A DNA stretch of 64,000 nt from CAVQWT01 sp963717705 (GCA_963717705.1 CAVQWT010000005.1:682001-746000), one strand, 5' to 3'; shown: positions 47,931 to 58,907, numbered from the stretch's first letter. Translations and numbers: made by a program. The notes: generated by a model not told the origin, from the letters alone.

Positions 47931-49334
47931 CTAGGAGAGCCGGCGGACGTCGACGAAATGCCCGGCGATCGCGGCGGCGGCCGCCATCGCCGGACTGACG
48001 AGGTGGGTGCGGCCGCCGTTGCCCTGCCGCCCCTCGAAGTTGCGGTTCGACGTGCTCGCGCAGCGCTCGCCCGGTTCGAGCCGGTCGTCGTTCATCGCAA
48101 GGCACATCGAGCATCCGGGCTCGCGCCACTCGAAACCCGCGTCGCGGAACACCCGGTCGAGACCCTCGCGCTCGGCCTGCGCCTTCACCAGGCCCGAGCC
48201 GGGGACGACCATCGCGAGCTTCACGCCGGCAGCGACGCGCCGGCCCCGGGCGACCACCGCGGCGGCGCGCAGGTCCTCGATCCGCGAGTTGGTGCACGAA
48301 CCGATGAACACCTTGTCGACGGCGATGTCGGTGATCGCGGTGTTCGGCGCGAGGCCCATGTAGTCGAGCGCCTTCGCCATGCCCTCGCGGCGCGAACCGT
48401 CCTTCTCGCGATCGGGGTCGGGCACCCGCCCTTCGACCGACACCACCATCTCGGGCGAGGTCCCCCAGGTGACCTGCGGGGCGAGCGACGCCGCGTCGAT
48501 CACGACGGTGCGGTCGAACGCCGCGCCGTCGTCGGAGCGCAGCGTCCGCCAGTGCGCGACGGCGCGATCCCAGTCGGCGCCGGTCGGCGCGAACGGCCGC
48601 CCGCGCAGGTACTCGATCGTCGCGTCGTCGACGGCGACCATGCCGGCGCGCGCGCCCGCCTCGATCGCCATGTTGCACACCGTCATCCGGCCTTCCATCG
48701 ACAGCGCGCGCACGGCGTCGCCGCCGAACTCGATCGCGTGGCCGGTACCGCCGGCGGTGCCGATGCGGCCGATGATCGCCAGCACCAGGTCCTTCGCCGT
48801 CACGCCGCGCGGCAGCCGGCCGTCGGCGCGGATCAGCATCGACTTCGACTTCTTCGCGATCAGGCACTGCGTCGCGAGCACGTGCTCGACTTCCGAGGTG
48901 CCGATGCCGAAGGCGAGCGCGGCGAACGCGCCGTGGGTGCTGGTGTGCGAATCGCCGCAGACGACGGTCATCCCCGGCAGCGTCGCGCCCTGCTCGGGGC
49001 CGATGACGTGGACGATGCCCATCCGCCGGTCGCGGAACGGAAAGTAGGCCTTCGCGCCGGTGGCGCGGATGTTGGCGTCGAGCGTCTCGACCTGCGTGCG
49101 CGAGATCGGGTCGCGAATGCCGGCGTCCCAGTCCTTCGTCGGCGTGTTGTGGTCGGCCGTCGCGACGATCGACGACACCCGCCACGGCTTGCGGCCGGCG
49201 AGCTTCAGCCCCTCGAACGCCTGCGGACTCGTGACTTCATGGACGAGGTGGCGGTCGATGTAGAGCAGCGCGGTGCCGTCCGCCTCGGTGCGGACGACGT
49301 GGCTGTCGAAGAGTTTGTCGTAGAGCGTGGGCAC
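47931..49334 (-). CDS. leuC: 3-isopropylmalate dehydratase large subunit
   Basis: [4Fe-4S] aconitase-family subunit that isomerises 2- to 3-isopropylmalate. The protein has [12 protein letters not shown] at the start, [52 protein letters not shown], the second and third cluster Cys in [11 protein letters not shown], and [13 protein letters not shown] chose GTG 49334 because the product (467 residues) then begins as the family does. No good ribosome site precedes it. The frame is open up to ATG 49430, but the extra 32 residues are atypical. Confidence 0.95.
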   Translation of the reverse strand: MPTLYDKLFDSHVVRTEADGTALLYIDRHLVHEVTSPQAFEGLKLAGRKPWRVSSIVATADHNTPTKDWDAGIRDPISRTQVETLDANIRATGAKAYFPFRDRRMGIVHVIGPEQGATLPGMTVVCGDSHTSTHGAFAALAFGIGTSEVEHVLATQCLIAKKSKSMLIRADGRLPRGVTAKDLVLAIIGRIGTAGGTGHAIEFGGDAVRALSMEGRMTVCNMAIEAGARAGMVAVDDATIEYLRGRPFAPTGADWDRAVAHWRTLRSDDGAAFDRTVVIDAASLAPQVTWGTSPEMVVSVEGRVPDPDREKDGSRREGMAKALDYMGLAPNTAITDIAVDKVFIGSCTNSRIEDLRAAAVVARGRRVAAGVKLAMVVPGSGLVKAQAEREGLDRVFRDAGFEWREPGCSMCLAMNDDRLEPGERCASTSNRNFEGRQGNGGRTHLVSPAMAAAAAIAGHFVDVRRLS

Positions 49335-49374
49335 GGTTCGGGCAGGCGGCGAGCGAGCGGCGAAGCCCTCGAAA

Positions 49375-50334
49375 TTAACCGGATTCTTGCTGCGGCGCAA
49401 TAGCGGCAGCCAGCGCCCGCCCGATCGCACCGCGCGCCGCCTCCAGCGCGTCCGGGTGCTGCGGATCGATCGCCGCGGCGGGGGTCGCCCGCAGCCAGGT
49501 CAGCTGCCGGCGCGCGAGCTGCCGCGTCGCCGCGACGCCGGTCTCGCGCAGGCCGCGCGCGTCGAGCGCGCCATCGAGGAACCGCCACGCCTGGCGGTAG
49601 CCGACGCAGCGCATCGACGGCAGGTCAGGCGTGAGCGGGTGACGGTCCCTCAGCGCGCGCAGCTCGGCGACCAGACCCTGCCCCAGCATGGTGTCGAAGC
49701 GCGCGGCGATCGCGGCGTGTAGCGCCGCCCGGTCGGACGGCAGCAGCGCCAGCGCGAGCGCCGGCCCCAGCCCGTGGTCGGCCGTCCGTGCGCCCTGCAG
49801 CGACGACAGCGGCCGGCCGGTCAGCGCGTGCACCTCGAGCGCGCGCTGGATGCGCTGGGCGTCGTTGGGCGCCAGCCGCGCCGCCGTCGGAGGGTCGATG
49901 CGGGCAAGCTCGGCGTGCAGCGCCGGCCATCCCGACGCCGCGGCCCAGGCGTCGAGCGCGGCGCGCGTCGCCGGGTCCGCCGGTGGCAGCGCCGACAGGC
50001 CTTCGGTCAGCGCCTTGAAGTAGAGCATCGTGCCGCCGACCAGCAGCGGCAGCCTGCCGCGCCCGCGGATGGCGGCCACCGCCGCGAGCGCGTCGGCGCG
50101 GAACCGCGCCGCCGAGTACGCCTGGTCCGGGTCGATGACGTCGATGAGGTGGTGCGGCACCGCCGCGCGCGTCGCGGCGTCGGGCTTGGCCGTGCCGACG
50201 TCCATTCCGCGGAACACCTGCGCCGAGTCGACGCTGACGATCTCGACGTCGAACTCGCGCGCCAGCGCCAGCGCCAGCGCGCTCTTGCCGGCGGCGGTGG
50301 GCCCCATCAGCAGGACCGCGGGCAGCGCGCGCAT
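49375..50334 (-). CDS. miaA: tRNA dimethylallyltransferase MiaA
   Basis: Adds the isopentenyl group to A37 of tRNAs reading UNN codons. The 319-residue protein has the P-loop [95 protein letters not shown] and [16 protein letters not shown] 50334 overlaps the mutL stop by one base, a conserved mutL-miaA pairing. Confidence 0.97.
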   Translation of the reverse strand: MRALPAVLLMGPTAAGKSALALALAREFDVEIVSVDSAQVFRGMDVGTAKPDAATRAAVPHHLIDVIDPDQAYSAARFRADALAAVAAIRGRGRLPLLVGGTMLYFKALTEGLSALPPADPATRAALDAWAAASGWPALHAELARIDPPTAARLAPNDAQRIQRALEVHALTGRPLSSLQGARTADHGLGPALALALLPSDRAALHAAIAARFDTMLGQGLVAELRALRDRHPLTPDLPSMRCVGYRQAWRFLDGALDARGLRETGVAATRQLARRQLTWLRATPAAAIDPQHPDALEAARGAIGRALAAAIAPQQESG

Positions 50335-52196
50335 CAGCGACCGCGCATGAACAGCCGGTCGAGGTCGCCGAGGCTGAGCTGGTACCAGGTCGGCCGGCCG
50401 TGATTGCACTGGCCGGCGCGCTCGGTGGCTTCCATCTCGCGCAGCAGCGCGTTCATCTCGGGCACCGCCAGGCTGCGGTTCGCGCGCACCGAGCCGTGGC
50501 AGGCCATCGTCGACAGCAGTTCGTCGCGATGCGCGTTCAGCACGTCGCCCGACCCGGCGTCGCGCAGGTCGGCGAGGACGGCGCGGGCCAGCGTCACCGC
50601 GTCGGCGTCGGCGAGCGGCGCGGGGACGCCGCGGACGGCCAGCGTCGTCGGCGACAGTGGCGCGAGCGCGAAGCCCAGCGCGTCGAGCGTCGCCGCGTGG
50701 TCGTCCGCGGCGGCCATCTCGAGCGGCGTCGCCGCGAACGGCGCCGGCACCAGCAGCGGCTGCACCGGCACCCGGAGGCCCGCGGCCGTGTCGAACTGCC
50801 GCTTCAGCCGCTCGTAGACGATGCGCTCGTGCGCGGCGTGCATGTCGACCAGCACCAGCCCGGCGCGATTCTGGGCCAGCACGTAGATGCCGTGCAGCTG
50901 CGCGAGCGCGAAGCCCAGCGGATGGTCGTCGCCGGTCTCGGGCAGCGCCGGGCGCTCGTCCACCGCGCCGGAGCGCACGCCGAACAGCGTCGCGTAGAAC
51001 GGCGAGGGTTCGCCCGCCCCCAGCGTCAATGCCGCCTGCCCCGGGCCTCCCGGCGCGTTGCCTCGCGGCGCGTCGTGCCACCGGGCCGCAGCCGCGAATC
51101 CCGCCGCTCCCGCGAAGGCGCGTCCGTCCCCCGGTCCGCCGGGTCCGAGCGGCGGGGTTCGCGCCGCCGCCAGCCCCAGCTTGTCGGCGGCCGACACGGC
51201 GGGCTGCTCGGCGCCGGTCGCGGCCAGCGCGCGCTCGACCGCGTGGCGGACGAACTGGTGCACCGCGCCGGACTCGCGGAAGCGCACCTCGGTCTTCTGC
51301 GGATGGACGTTGACGTCGACGAGGCGCGGATCGATGCCGAGCCAAAGCGCGTACGCCGGCTGGCGGTCGTGATGCAGGATGTCGCGATAGGCCTCGCGCA
51401 GCGCGTGCGCGAGCACCCGGTCGCGAACGAAGCGGCCGTTGACGAACACGTACTGCCCCCCGCCCTGCGCCGCGTACGCCGGCCGCGCCGCGTAGCCGGC
51501 CAGCGTCAGCGGGCCGGACGCGGCGTCGACGCGGGCGCTGCCGGCGACGAACGCATCGGCGATCAGCGCCTCGACGCGCGCCTGCCGGCCCTGCGCCAGC
51601 AGGCGGTGGACGACGCGCCCGTTGTGCTGCAGCGTGAAGCCGGCCTCGGGATGCGCCAGCGCGACGCGCCGGAACGCCTCGTCGCAGTGCGCCCACTCGG
51701 TCGCCTCGGTGCGAAGGAACTTGCGCCGCGCCGGCGTGTTGAAGTAGAGCTCCTGCACGGTGACGGTGGTGCCGGCGGCGAGCGCCGCGGGCTGGATGAT
51801 GCCGATCGAGCCGCCCTCGACCTCGATCCGCCACGCGTGCGGGCGCCCGGCCGCGCGCGATGCCAGCGCGAACTGCGACACTGCCGCGATCGACGCCAGC
51901 GCCTCGCCGCGAAAGCCCAGTGTCGCGATCGCCTCGAGGTCGTCGGGCGTGGCGAGCTTCGACGTCGCGTGCCGCGCGATCGCGAGCGGCAGCTCCTCGC
52001 GCTCAATGCCGGCGCCGTTGTCGGCGACGCGGATCCGCTTGATGCCGCCGCCGGCGAGGTCGATGTCGATCTGCGTCGCGCCGGCGTCGAGCGCGTTCTC
52101 CAGCAGTTCCTTCAGCGCCGACGCCGGCCGCTCGACCACCTCGCCGGCGGCGATCTGGTTGACGAGGTGGTCCGGCAGTGCGCGGATCGTGGCCAT
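50334..52196 (-). CDS. mutL: DNA mismatch repair protein MutL
   Basis: GHKL ATPase that links MutS recognition to strand processing. The 620-residue protein has N-terminal motifs [66 protein letters not shown] and [12 protein letters not shown]. The C-terminal domain carries [15 protein letters not shown] and [12 protein letters not shown], which match the endonuclease motifs DQHAxxExxxxE and CPHGRP in modified form. That fits a MutL from a MutH-lacking lineage. A Pro/Gly/Ala-rich linker of about 100 residues joins the domains. Confidence 0.97.
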   Translation of the reverse strand: MATIRALPDHLVNQIAAGEVVERPASALKELLENALDAGATQIDIDLAGGGIKRIRVADNGAGIEREELPLAIARHATSKLATPDDLEAIATLGFRGEALASIAAVSQFALASRAAGRPHAWRIEVEGGSIGIIQPAALAAGTTVTVQELYFNTPARRKFLRTEATEWAHCDEAFRRVALAHPEAGFTLQHNGRVVHRLLAQGRQARVEALIADAFVAGSARVDAASGPLTLAGYAARPAYAAQGGGQYVFVNGRFVRDRVLAHALREAYRDILHHDRQPAYALWLGIDPRLVDVNVHPQKTEVRFRESGAVHQFVRHAVERALAATGAEQPAVSAADKLGLAAARTPPLGPGGPGDGRAFAGAAGFAAAARWHDAPRGNAPGGPGQAALTLGAGEPSPFYATLFGVRSGAVDERPALPETGDDHPLGFALAQLHGIYVLAQNRAGLVLVDMHAAHERIVYERLKRQFDTAAGLRVPVQPLLVPAPFAATPLEMAAADDHAATLDALGFALAPLSPTTLAVRGVPAPLADADAVTLARAVLADLRDAGSGDVLNAHRDELLSTMACHGSVRANRSLAVPEMNALLREMEATERAGQCNHGRPTWYQLSLGDLDRLFMRGR

Positions 52197-52222
52197 GGTC
52201 GGGGGCGTTCAGCGCGCGGCGG

Positions 52223-52954
52223 TCACCGGCGCAGGCCCTGCGCCCAGCGGGCGTACACCGCCGCGGCGACGGCGTTGAGCGCGGGCAGCTGCACGGCGGC
52301 GGCGGCGCGGATCGCGGCGGCCGGCTGCACGTTGGCGCCACGCGCCTGCGCCAGTTCGCCGGCGTCGGCGTCGAGCCAGGATTCGATCAGCGCCGCCGTC
52401 ATCTCGACGTGGCACTGCATGCCGATGTGCCGGTCGTCGACGACGTAGGCCTGGTTCGCGTGCGCGGCGCCGGTCAGCACGCGCCGTGCGCCGTCGGGCA
52501 GCGCGAAGCCGTCGTAGTGCCACTGGAAGGTGGTGAAGCGATCGCGCCCTCCGAACCACTCGCGCGCCGACGGCGCGGCGTCGACGTCGACGTCGAACCA
52601 GCCGACCTCCGGACTCGGTGCGCGCGCGACCCGCGCGCCCAGCGCCTGCGCGAGCAGCTGGCCGCCGAGGCAGTGCCCGACGACCGGCACCTCGCGCCCG
52701 ACCGCATCGCGCAGCAGCGCGGACATCGGCGCGATCCACGGCAGCGCGTCGTACGCCGCCATCGGGCCGCCCATCATGCCGATGCCGGCGAAGGCGCTGC
52801 TGTCCGCCGGCACCGCGGCGCCCTGGTCGAGCGCGAACAGCTGCCACGGCAGCGCGTGCGCATCCAGCCAGTCGGCGAAATGCCCCGGACCTTCGGTGGG
52901 CGAGAAGCGGAAGACGGCGACGGGGAGCACGGGGGGAGGTGAAACGGGCGGCAA
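52223..52954 (-). CDS. Class I glutamine amidotransferase (GMP synthase-like)
   Basis: Glutaminase-type domain of up to 243 residues. Visible are IGMMGGPMAAYDALPWI (oxyanion side), the nucleophile elbow VVGHCLGGQLLAQALGA, and the His-Glu pair in MQCHVEMTAALIESW. This is the stand-alone GuaA-N-like family, sometimes acting on gamma-glutamyl compounds; the substrate cannot be told. The frame opens with TTG 52954; GTG 52930 (VLPVAVFRFSP) is a good alternative. Neither start has a clear ribosome site. Confidence 0.85.
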   Translation of the reverse strand: MPPVSPPPVLPVAVFRFSPTEGPGHFADWLDAHALPWQLFALDQGAAVPADSSAFAGIGMMGGPMAAYDALPWIAPMSALLRDAVGREVPVVGHCLGGQLLAQALGARVARAPSPEVGWFDVDVDAAPSAREWFGGRDRFTTFQWHYDGFALPDGARRVLTGAAHANQAYVVDDRHIGMQCHVEMTAALIESWLDADAGELAQARGANVQPAAAIRAAAAVQLPALNAVAAAVYARWAQGLRR

Positions 52955-53018
52955 GGCCGCATTCTACCAAGCGCGGCGACGGCGGCCCGGCGGCGGCCCG
53001 CACCGGCCGCCCGCCCGC

Positions 53019-55067
53019 CTACATCTGCTTGAACAGGTGCGTGAACTGCCGCGACACCGGGAGCTTCTCCTGCCGGTTCTTGAGCAGCACGAACTGCTTC
53101 TCGGCGTCCTCGCGCAGCACGCCGGCGATCGCCTCGGTGTTGACGACGGTGCTGCGGTGGATCTGCCAGAAGCGGTCGGGATCGAGCTCGGCGACCAGGT
53201 CCTTGAGGGGGGTGCGGATCAGCGCCTCGGAGCCGGCGAGCACCACACGCGTGTACTTGGTGTCGGACTGGAAGAACACGACGTCGCCCACGGCGATCAG
53301 CTTCACCTGCTTGCCGACCGCCGCCTTGATCCAGCGCAGCCGCTGCGGCGTGCTGGGCGGCAGCGCCGCCCGCAGCTGCGCGAGCAGCGCGGTGGCGTCG
53401 GCCGGCGGCTGCGCGAGCTTGCGCCGGACGCGCTCGCAGGTCGCCGCGAGCCGGTCCGCCTCGACCGGCTTCAGCAGATAGTCGACGGCGCCGGCCTCGA
53501 ACGCCTGCATCGCATACTGGTCGTAGGCGCTGACGAAGACGACGTGGCATTCGCCCGCGATCGCGGCCGCGACGTCGATGCCGCTGCGGCCGGGCATCCG
53601 GATGTCGAGAAAGGCGATCTGCGGCGCGTGCGCGTCGAACGCCGCCAGCGCGGTGTCGCCGTCGGCGGCCTCGGCGACGATCTCGAGCTCCGGCCAGACT
53701 TCGGCCAGCTGCTCCTTCAGCCGCTCGCGCATCAGCGGCTCGTCCTCGGCGATCAACGCGGTGACGTTCATCGGGTGGCTTCCCAGTCGGGGTTGGATGA
53801 AGATGCGGGTGCGGGTGCGGGCTGCGGCTGCGGCTGCGGCTGCGGCTGCGGGCGGCACCACGGGGTGGCCGGCGCCGGCGGGATCGCCTGCGGCGGCGTC
53901 GACGGCGCCCGCGGGCAACGGCAGCACGATGCGCGCGACCACGCCGTGCGGCTCGTTCTCGGCGAGGTCGAGCGTCGCCGCGCCTTCGTACAGCAGGTCG
54001 AGCCGCTCGCGGACGTTGGCGAGCCCGATGCCCTGCCCCGGCACCGGCGACCGGCCGAGCCCGACGCCGGTGTCGGCGACGCAGAGCGCCAGCGCGGGAC
54101 GGCCGCCGACCACCGCCGGCGCCGCGCTGACGGTGATGGTCCCGCCTTCGGTCGCCGGCTCGATGCCGTGCTTGATCGCGTTCTCGGTCAGCGTGATCAG
54201 CATGCCGGGCGGCAGCCTCACCGCCGCGAGCTCGGCGGGAATCTCGACCGCGTAGTCAAGCCGCGATCCGAGCCGCGTCTTCATGATCGCGAGGTACGAC
54301 GACGCGAGCGCGCCTTCCTGGGCCAGCGTCGCCTCGTCGTCGCGCATCGACGGCGTCGCGGCGCGCAGGAAGCGGATCAGGTCGGCGATCAGCCGCGCGG
54401 CGTCGGGGGCGCCCTTCTGCGCGAGCTGCTGCGCGCTGCCCAGCGTGTTGAACAGGAAGTGCGGCTCGATCTGCAGCTGCAGCATCCTGAGCTTCGACTC
54501 GGCGAGCTGGCGCGACAGCGCGCTCTGCCGCGCCTCGGCCTCGAGGTGGCGGGTCAGCGCCATGTACTCGCGATTGCGGAGGTGGACGATCAGCGCCGTC
54601 AGCAGCGCGAACAGGAAGCCGAAGGCGAGCCCCGCGGTGATCACGTGGCGCAGCTTGGTCATGTCGTGGATGAACTCGAACGGGTCGACGCCCTTGACGA
54701 GGCCGGCGATGCTGGCGCCGACGAGCGCCCCGGCCAGCGCCAGCAGCGGCCCGGCGACGATGTAGCGGAAGATCCGGCCCTGGAACTTGCGGTAGCCGAA
54801 CCAGACCGACAGCCCGGACCAGATCAGCGCCAGCACCAGGACGTTGAACAGGATCGCCGCCTCGACGAACGTCATGTTCCACGGCAGCTGCGCGGCGAAC
54901 CACGCGACCAGCGTCGTCAGCGCCACGATGCCGGGGAGCCAGCGCCAGCCGCCGCTCGAGTAGAACCAGCGGTCGAACGCCTTGACGTCCTGCCGCTCGA
55001 CCTCGGACAACGAGGCGAGGACGCAGTCGCTGAAGCGCTGGTAGCGGGACTTGAGGGCGGCAAGCAT
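53019..55067 (-). CDS. LytS/AlgZ-type histidine kinase fused in frame to LytTR response regulator
   Basis: One uninterrupted frame of 682 residues that combines two proteins normally encoded separately. Residues 1-165 hold four membrane helices. A His_kinase domain (PF06580 type) has the phospho-acceptor His203 in LQIEPHFLFNTLG. The ATPase has LTENAIKHGIEP, ADTGVGLG and GIGLANVRERL (to about 382). An Ala-rich linker of about 50 residues (383-432) follows, partly encoded by a hexanucleotide repeat. Then comes a CheY-like receiver (from Met433: acidic EDEP, phospho-Asp488 in FLDIRMPG, Lys533 in LLKPV) and a C-terminal LytTR DNA-binding domain (575-682, ending FTHLFKQM). ATG 53771 inside the frame, with GGGAAG 8 nt upstream, could still start the regulator (250 residues) alone. 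No stop codon separates the two. Confidence 0.88.
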   Translation of the reverse strand: MLAALKSRYQRFSDCVLASLSEVERQDVKAFDRWFYSSGGWRWLPGIVALTTLVAWFAAQLPWNMTFVEAAILFNVLVLALIWSGLSVWFGYRKFQGRIFRYIVAGPLLALAGALVGASIAGLVKGVDPFEFIHDMTKLRHVITAGLAFGFLFALLTALIVHLRNREYMALTRHLEAEARQSALSRQLAESKLRMLQLQIEPHFLFNTLGSAQQLAQKGAPDAARLIADLIRFLRAATPSMRDDEATLAQEGALASSYLAIMKTRLGSRLDYAVEIPAELAAVRLPPGMLITLTENAIKHGIEPATEGGTITVSAAPAVVGGRPALALCVADTGVGLGRSPVPGQGIGLANVRERLDLLYEGAATLDLAENEPHGVVARIVLPLPAGAVDAAAGDPAGAGHPVVPPAAAAAAAAAARTRTRIFIQPRLGSHPMNVTALIAEDEPLMRERLKEQLAEVWPELEIVAEAADGDTALAAFDAHAPQIAFLDIRMPGRSGIDVAAAIAGECHVVFVSAYDQYAMQAFEAGAVDYLLKPVEADRLAATCERVRRKLAQPPADATALLAQLRAALPPSTPQRLRWIKAAVGKQVKLIAVGDVVFFQSDTKYTRVVLAGSEALIRTPLKDLVAELDPDRFWQIHRSTVVNTEAIAGVLREDAEKQFVLLKNRQEKLPVSRQFTHLFKQM
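53805..53852 (-). repeat. Hexanucleotide repeat in kinase-regulator linker
   Basis: Eight consecutive 6-bp units on the plus strand: GCGGGT twice, GCGGGC, TGCGGC four times, then TGCGGG. On the coding strand they give the alanine run and RTRTR. Unit gain or loss keeps the frame, so the linker length can vary. Confidence 0.9.
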
Positions 55068-55294
55068 GCGGTGGCCGGGGTGCGGGAATGCGCCCGATTG
55101 TAGGGGACGCGCGGCCCCCGGCGGGGGTGGCGCGGGACGGGCGACGACGGCGTGCGACGGACGACGGCCGGCGGCGACGGGCGCAGGCGCCGGCACCGAC
55201 GCCGGGACGTCCAGCAGGGGTACCGCGCGAACACCGTGCCCGGCCGCCCGCGCGCCGGCGGCCCCGAAGCTCCGGGGCAGGGCCGTCCGGCGGC

Positions 55295-56113
55295 CTAGAA
55301 CCCGCGCGCGATGCGCGCGTACGCCGAGTGGTTGTGGATCGACTCGTAGTTCTCGGCCTCGACGACGAAGCCGGCAAGCCGCGGGTCGGCGTCGAGCCTC
55401 GCGGCGATTCCGCGCACGAGGTCCTCGACGAACTTCGGGTTGTCGTACGCGCGCTCGGTGATGTACTTCTCGTCGGCGCGCTTCAGCAGCCCGTAGACCT
55501 CGCACGACGCCTCTTCCTCGGCGATGCGGATCAGCTCGGTGACGAACATCGGCGCCCGCGGGCGCACGGTGAGGGTGACCGTCGAGCGCTGGTTGTGCGC
55601 GCCGTAGTCGGAGATTTCCTTCGAGCACGGGCACAGCGACGTCACGGGCGCCGCCACCGCGACGACCGGACGGTAGTGGCCGCCGGCGAGTTCGGCGACG
55701 AGCCGCACCTCGTAGTCCAGCAGGCTGGACACCCCCGACACCGGCGCCGACTTCTTCACGAAAAAGGGAAACGCCAGCTCCAGCCGGCCGCCCGGAGCCT
55801 CGAGCAGCGCGACCAGCTGGTGGACGAGGCCCTCCATGCCGGCGACGGTCAGCGGCGGATGCCCGGGCTCGCCCAGCGACTCGAGCAGCGCGACCAGCCG
55901 CGACATGTGCGTTCCCCGGCGATGGTCGGGCAGCTCGACGTAGACGTTGCAGACGGCGACCGTCGCCCGCGCGATGCCGTCGGCGTCGGCGAACGTCAGC
56001 GGATAGCGGATGCCCTTGATGCCGACCTGGTCGATCGCCAGCCGGCGATCGTCGGCGGCCGACTGCATGTCGGGCATCGGAAACAGCGTCTGCGGATCCT
56101 CGGGACGGTTCAT
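55295..56113 (-). CDS. folE2: GTP cyclohydrolase I, FolE2 type
   Basis: Zinc-independent-type GTP cyclohydrolase (FolE2/COG1469) that makes 7,8-dihydroneopterin triphosphate for folate and queuosine-type pathways. The 272-residue protein has VGIKGIRYPLTFADADG, VELPDHRRGTHMSRLVALLES, FFVKKSAPVSGVSSLLDYEV, the active-site Cys in VTSLCPCSKEISDYGAHNQRS and EVYGLLKRADEKYITERAYDNPKFVEDLVRG. It starts at ATG 56113, 14 bp after dxs. Confidence 0.96.
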   Translation of the reverse strand: MNRPEDPQTLFPMPDMQSAADDRRLAIDQVGIKGIRYPLTFADADGIARATVAVCNVYVELPDHRRGTHMSRLVALLESLGEPGHPPLTVAGMEGLVHQLVALLEAPGGRLELAFPFFVKKSAPVSGVSSLLDYEVRLVAELAGGHYRPVVAVAAPVTSLCPCSKEISDYGAHNQRSTVTLTVRPRAPMFVTELIRIAEEEASCEVYGLLKRADEKYITERAYDNPKFVEDLVRGIAARLDADPRLAGFVVEAENYESIHNHSAYARIARGF

Positions 56114-56127
56114 GGGGCGAAATTGTA

Positions 56128-58017
56128 TCAAGCCGCCGGCTTGGCCATCGCGTCGTCGCGGCGGGCGGGGAAGCGCGCCTCGACGGCGGCAACGATGCCG
56201 CGCGCGTCGAGGCCGCAGTCGGCGAAGATCTGGGCCGGGTCGCCGTGATCGAGGAAGCGGTCGGGCAGCCCGAGGTGCAGCATCGGCATGACAACGCCGA
56301 GTTCCGCCAGCGCCTCGGCCACGCCGCTGCCGGCGCCGCCCATCACGACGTTTTCCTCGACCGTCACGAACGCGTCGTGCGTACGGGCGAGCTCGGCCAG
56401 CAGCGCCGTGTCCAGCGGCTTGACGAAGCGCATGTTGACGACCGTGGCGTCGAGCGTCTCGCCGGCTGCCACCGCGTAGGGCACGACGCTGCCGAAGGCG
56501 AGGATCGCCACCCGGTTGCCCCGGCGCTTCGCCTCGCGCCGCACCTCGGCCTTGCCGACCGGCAGAGGCAGCAGCGCCGGGTCGATCGCCACGCCGGGAC
56601 CGGTGCCGCGCGGGTAGCGCACCGCCGTCGGCGTGTCGAGCGAAAACGCCGTGGTGAGGAGCTGCCGGCACTCGTTCTCGTCGGCCGGCGCCATCACCGT
56701 CGTGTTGGGCAGGCACCGCAGGTACGACAGGTCGAACGCGCCGATGTGCGTGGCGCCGTCGGCGCCGACGATGCCGGCGCGGTCGATCGCGAACACCACC
56801 GGCAGGTTCTGCAGCACCACGTCGTGGATCAGCTGGTCGTAGCCGCGCTGCAGGAACGTCGAGTAGATCGCCACCACCGGCTTCATGCCTTCGCAGGCAA
56901 GCCCCGCGGCGAAGGTGACCGCGTGCTGCTCGGCGATGCCGACGTCGAAGTAGCGGTCGGGAAACTCCTGCGAGAAGCGGACGAGCCCCGAGCCCTCGCG
57001 CATCGCCGGCGTGATCGCGACCAGCCGCGGGTCGCGGCCGGCCATGTCGCACAGCCAGTCGCCGAAGATCTGCGTGTACGCGGGCCGCCCCGCCGGCTTC
57101 GCGACGATGCCCTGCACGGGATCGAACTTGCCGACGCCGTGGTAGAGAATCGGATCCTCCTCGGCGCGGTCGTAGCCGTAGCCCTTCCGCGTGATGACGT
57201 GGAGGAACTGCGGGCCCTTGAGGTCGCGGACGTTGGCGAGCGTGCGCGCGAGCTCCTCGACGTCGTGGCCGTCGACCGGGCCGATGTAGTTGAAGCCGAA
57301 TTCCTCGAACAGCGTGCCGGGAAGCACCATGCCCTTCATGTGCTCCTCCCAGCGCTTGGCGAGCTCCTTCACCGGCGGCATCCTGGCCAGCACCTCCTTG
57401 CCGCCGCGGCGCACCGTGTTGTACAGCCGCGACGACAGCACCTTGGCGAGGTACTGGTGGAACGCGCCGACCGGCTCGGAGATCGACATCTCGTTGTCGT
57501 TGAGGATCACCAGCAGGTCGACGCCCGCGGTGCCCGCGTTGTTCATCGCCTCGAACGCCATCCCCGCGCTCATCGCGCCGTCGCCGATCACCGCGACGAC
57601 CTTGCGCGCCTCGCCCTTGCGCTGCGCGGCGACGGCCATGCCCAGCGCCGCCGAGATCGACGTCGACGAATGCGCGGTGCCGAAGGTGTCGTACTCGCTC
57701 TCGCTGCGCCGGGGAAAGCCGGAGGGGCCGCCGGCCTGCCGCAGCCGGCCCATCGCCCGGCGCCGGCCGGTGAGGATCTTGTGCACGTAGGTCTGGTGGC
57801 CGACGTCCCACACCAGCCGGTCGCGCGGGGTGTCGAACACGTAATGCAGCGCCAGCGTCAGCTCGACGGTGCCGAGGTTCGACGACAGGTGGCCGCCGGT
57901 CCGCGCGACGGTGTCGAGGAGGAACGCGCGCAGTTCGCGGGCGAGCGCGGGCAGCGACGCGCGGTCGAGCCGGCGCAGGTCGGCGGGGGATTCGATGCGG
58001 TCGAGGAGCGGATACAT
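56128..58017 (-). CDS. dxs: 1-deoxy-D-xylulose-5-phosphate synthase
   Basis: Thiamine-diphosphate enzyme that condenses pyruvate and glyceraldehyde-3-phosphate, the first step of the MEP isoprenoid pathway. The 629-residue protein has [39 protein letters not shown], the ThDP motif [63 protein letters not shown] with the catalytic Glu, and [26 protein letters not shown] 58017 overlaps the ispA stop (TGATG), pairing precursor and prenyl-chain synthesis. Confidence 0.97.
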   Translation of the reverse strand: MYPLLDRIESPADLRRLDRASLPALARELRAFLLDTVARTGGHLSSNLGTVELTLALHYVFDTPRDRLVWDVGHQTYVHKILTGRRRAMGRLRQAGGPSGFPRRSESEYDTFGTAHSSTSISAALGMAVAAQRKGEARKVVAVIGDGAMSAGMAFEAMNNAGTAGVDLLVILNDNEMSISEPVGAFHQYLAKVLSSRLYNTVRRGGKEVLARMPPVKELAKRWEEHMKGMVLPGTLFEEFGFNYIGPVDGHDVEELARTLANVRDLKGPQFLHVITRKGYGYDRAEEDPILYHGVGKFDPVQGIVAKPAGRPAYTQIFGDWLCDMAGRDPRLVAITPAMREGSGLVRFSQEFPDRYFDVGIAEQHAVTFAAGLACEGMKPVVAIYSTFLQRGYDQLIHDVVLQNLPVVFAIDRAGIVGADGATHIGAFDLSYLRCLPNTTVMAPADENECRQLLTTAFSLDTPTAVRYPRGTGPGVAIDPALLPLPVGKAEVRREAKRRGNRVAILAFGSVVPYAVAAGETLDATVVNMRFVKPLDTALLAELARTHDAFVTVEENVVMGGAGSGVAEALAELGVVMPMLHLGLPDRFLDHGDPAQIFADCGLDARGIVAAVEARFPARRDDAMAKPAA

Positions 58018-58907
58018 CAGTTCGATCTGAGCACGATCCAGTCGGCGAGTTCCGCGAGGCGGCGGGCGCGCGCGCCCAGCGGCGACAGCGCCCCGCGCGC
58101 CGCGGTGCGGAGCGCCTCGGCGCGGTCCCTGGCCCCGGCGAGACCCAGCGCGGACACGAACGTCGGCTTGCCGGCGGCGGCGTCCTTGCCCGCGGTCTTG
58201 CCCAGCGTCGCCGCCGAGCCCTCGACGTCGAGCACGTCGTCGACGACCTGGAAGGCGAGTCCGGCCGCGGCGGCGTAGGCGTCCAGGGCGGCGACCTCGG
58301 CGGGCGGCAGCGCGGGTCCCGCCGCCGCGCCCAGCCGGACGGCGGCGCGGATGAGCGCACCGGTCTTCCTGGCGTGCATCGTCTCGAGCTCGGGCAGCGG
58401 CAGCGCGACGCCGACGGCGGCGAGGTCGATCGCCTGCCCGCCCGCCATTCCGGCGGCGCCCGCGGCGTCGGCGAGGGTGGCGCACGCCGACGCCGCGTCG
58501 GGGATGCCGCTCTTCGCCAGCACGCCGAAGGCCAGCGCCTGCAGCGCGTCGCCGGCGAGCAGCGCCGTGGCCTCGCCAAAGGCGACGTGGCACGTCGGCT
58601 TGCCCCGCCGCAGCGTGTCGTCGTCCATACACGGCAGGTCGTCGTGGATCAGCGAGTACGCGTGGATCAGCTCGACGGCGACCGCCGCCGCGTCGACGGC
58701 CGGCATCGGCGCCGACACGACTTCGCCCGCGGCGTACGCCAGCAGCGGGCGCATCCGCTTGCCGCCGCCGAGCACGGCGTAGCGCATCGCGTCGGTCAGG
58801 GTCGCGGGCGGCGCGCCGGCGCCGGGAAGCGCGGCCGCGAGCGCATCCTCGCAGCGGCGCTGGCGTTCGCCCGCCCACACGGCGAAGGCGACGTCGGGAT
58901 GGTTCAT
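58017..58907 (-). CDS. ispA: Farnesyl diphosphate (polyprenyl) synthase
   Basis: Prenyltransferase that condenses IPP with DMAPP and GPP to farnesyl diphosphate. The 296-residue protein has [16 protein letters not shown], the first Asp-rich motif [37 protein letters not shown] and the second motif [24 protein letters not shown]. It lies between xseB and dxs, the common xseB-ispA-dxs order. Confidence 0.96.
   Translation of the reverse strand: MNHPDVAFAVWAGERQRRCEDALAAALPGAGAPPATLTDAMRYAVLGGGKRMRPLLAYAAGEVVSAPMPAVDAAAVAVELIHAYSLIHDDLPCMDDDTLRRGKPTCHVAFGEATALLAGDALQALAFGVLAKSGIPDAASACATLADAAGAAGMAGGQAIDLAAVGVALPLPELETMHARKTGALIRAAVRLGAAAGPALPPAEVAALDAYAAAAGLAFQVVDDVLDVEGSAATLGKTAGKDAAAGKPTFVSALGLAGARDRAEALRTAARGALSPLGARARRLAELADWIVLRSN

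Noticed and set aside
54918..55294. Upstream extension of the histidine kinase frame toward folE2
   Set aside because: The frame remains open to 56294, but residues before MLAALKSRYQ are Arg/Ala-rich and partly antisense-like; the kinase start at 55067 fits the family.
56122..56127. TACAAT just before folE2 as a promoter -10
   Set aside because: It overlaps the dxs stop and leaves only about 8 nt to the ATG; no -35 fits. folE2 is more likely read through from dxs.
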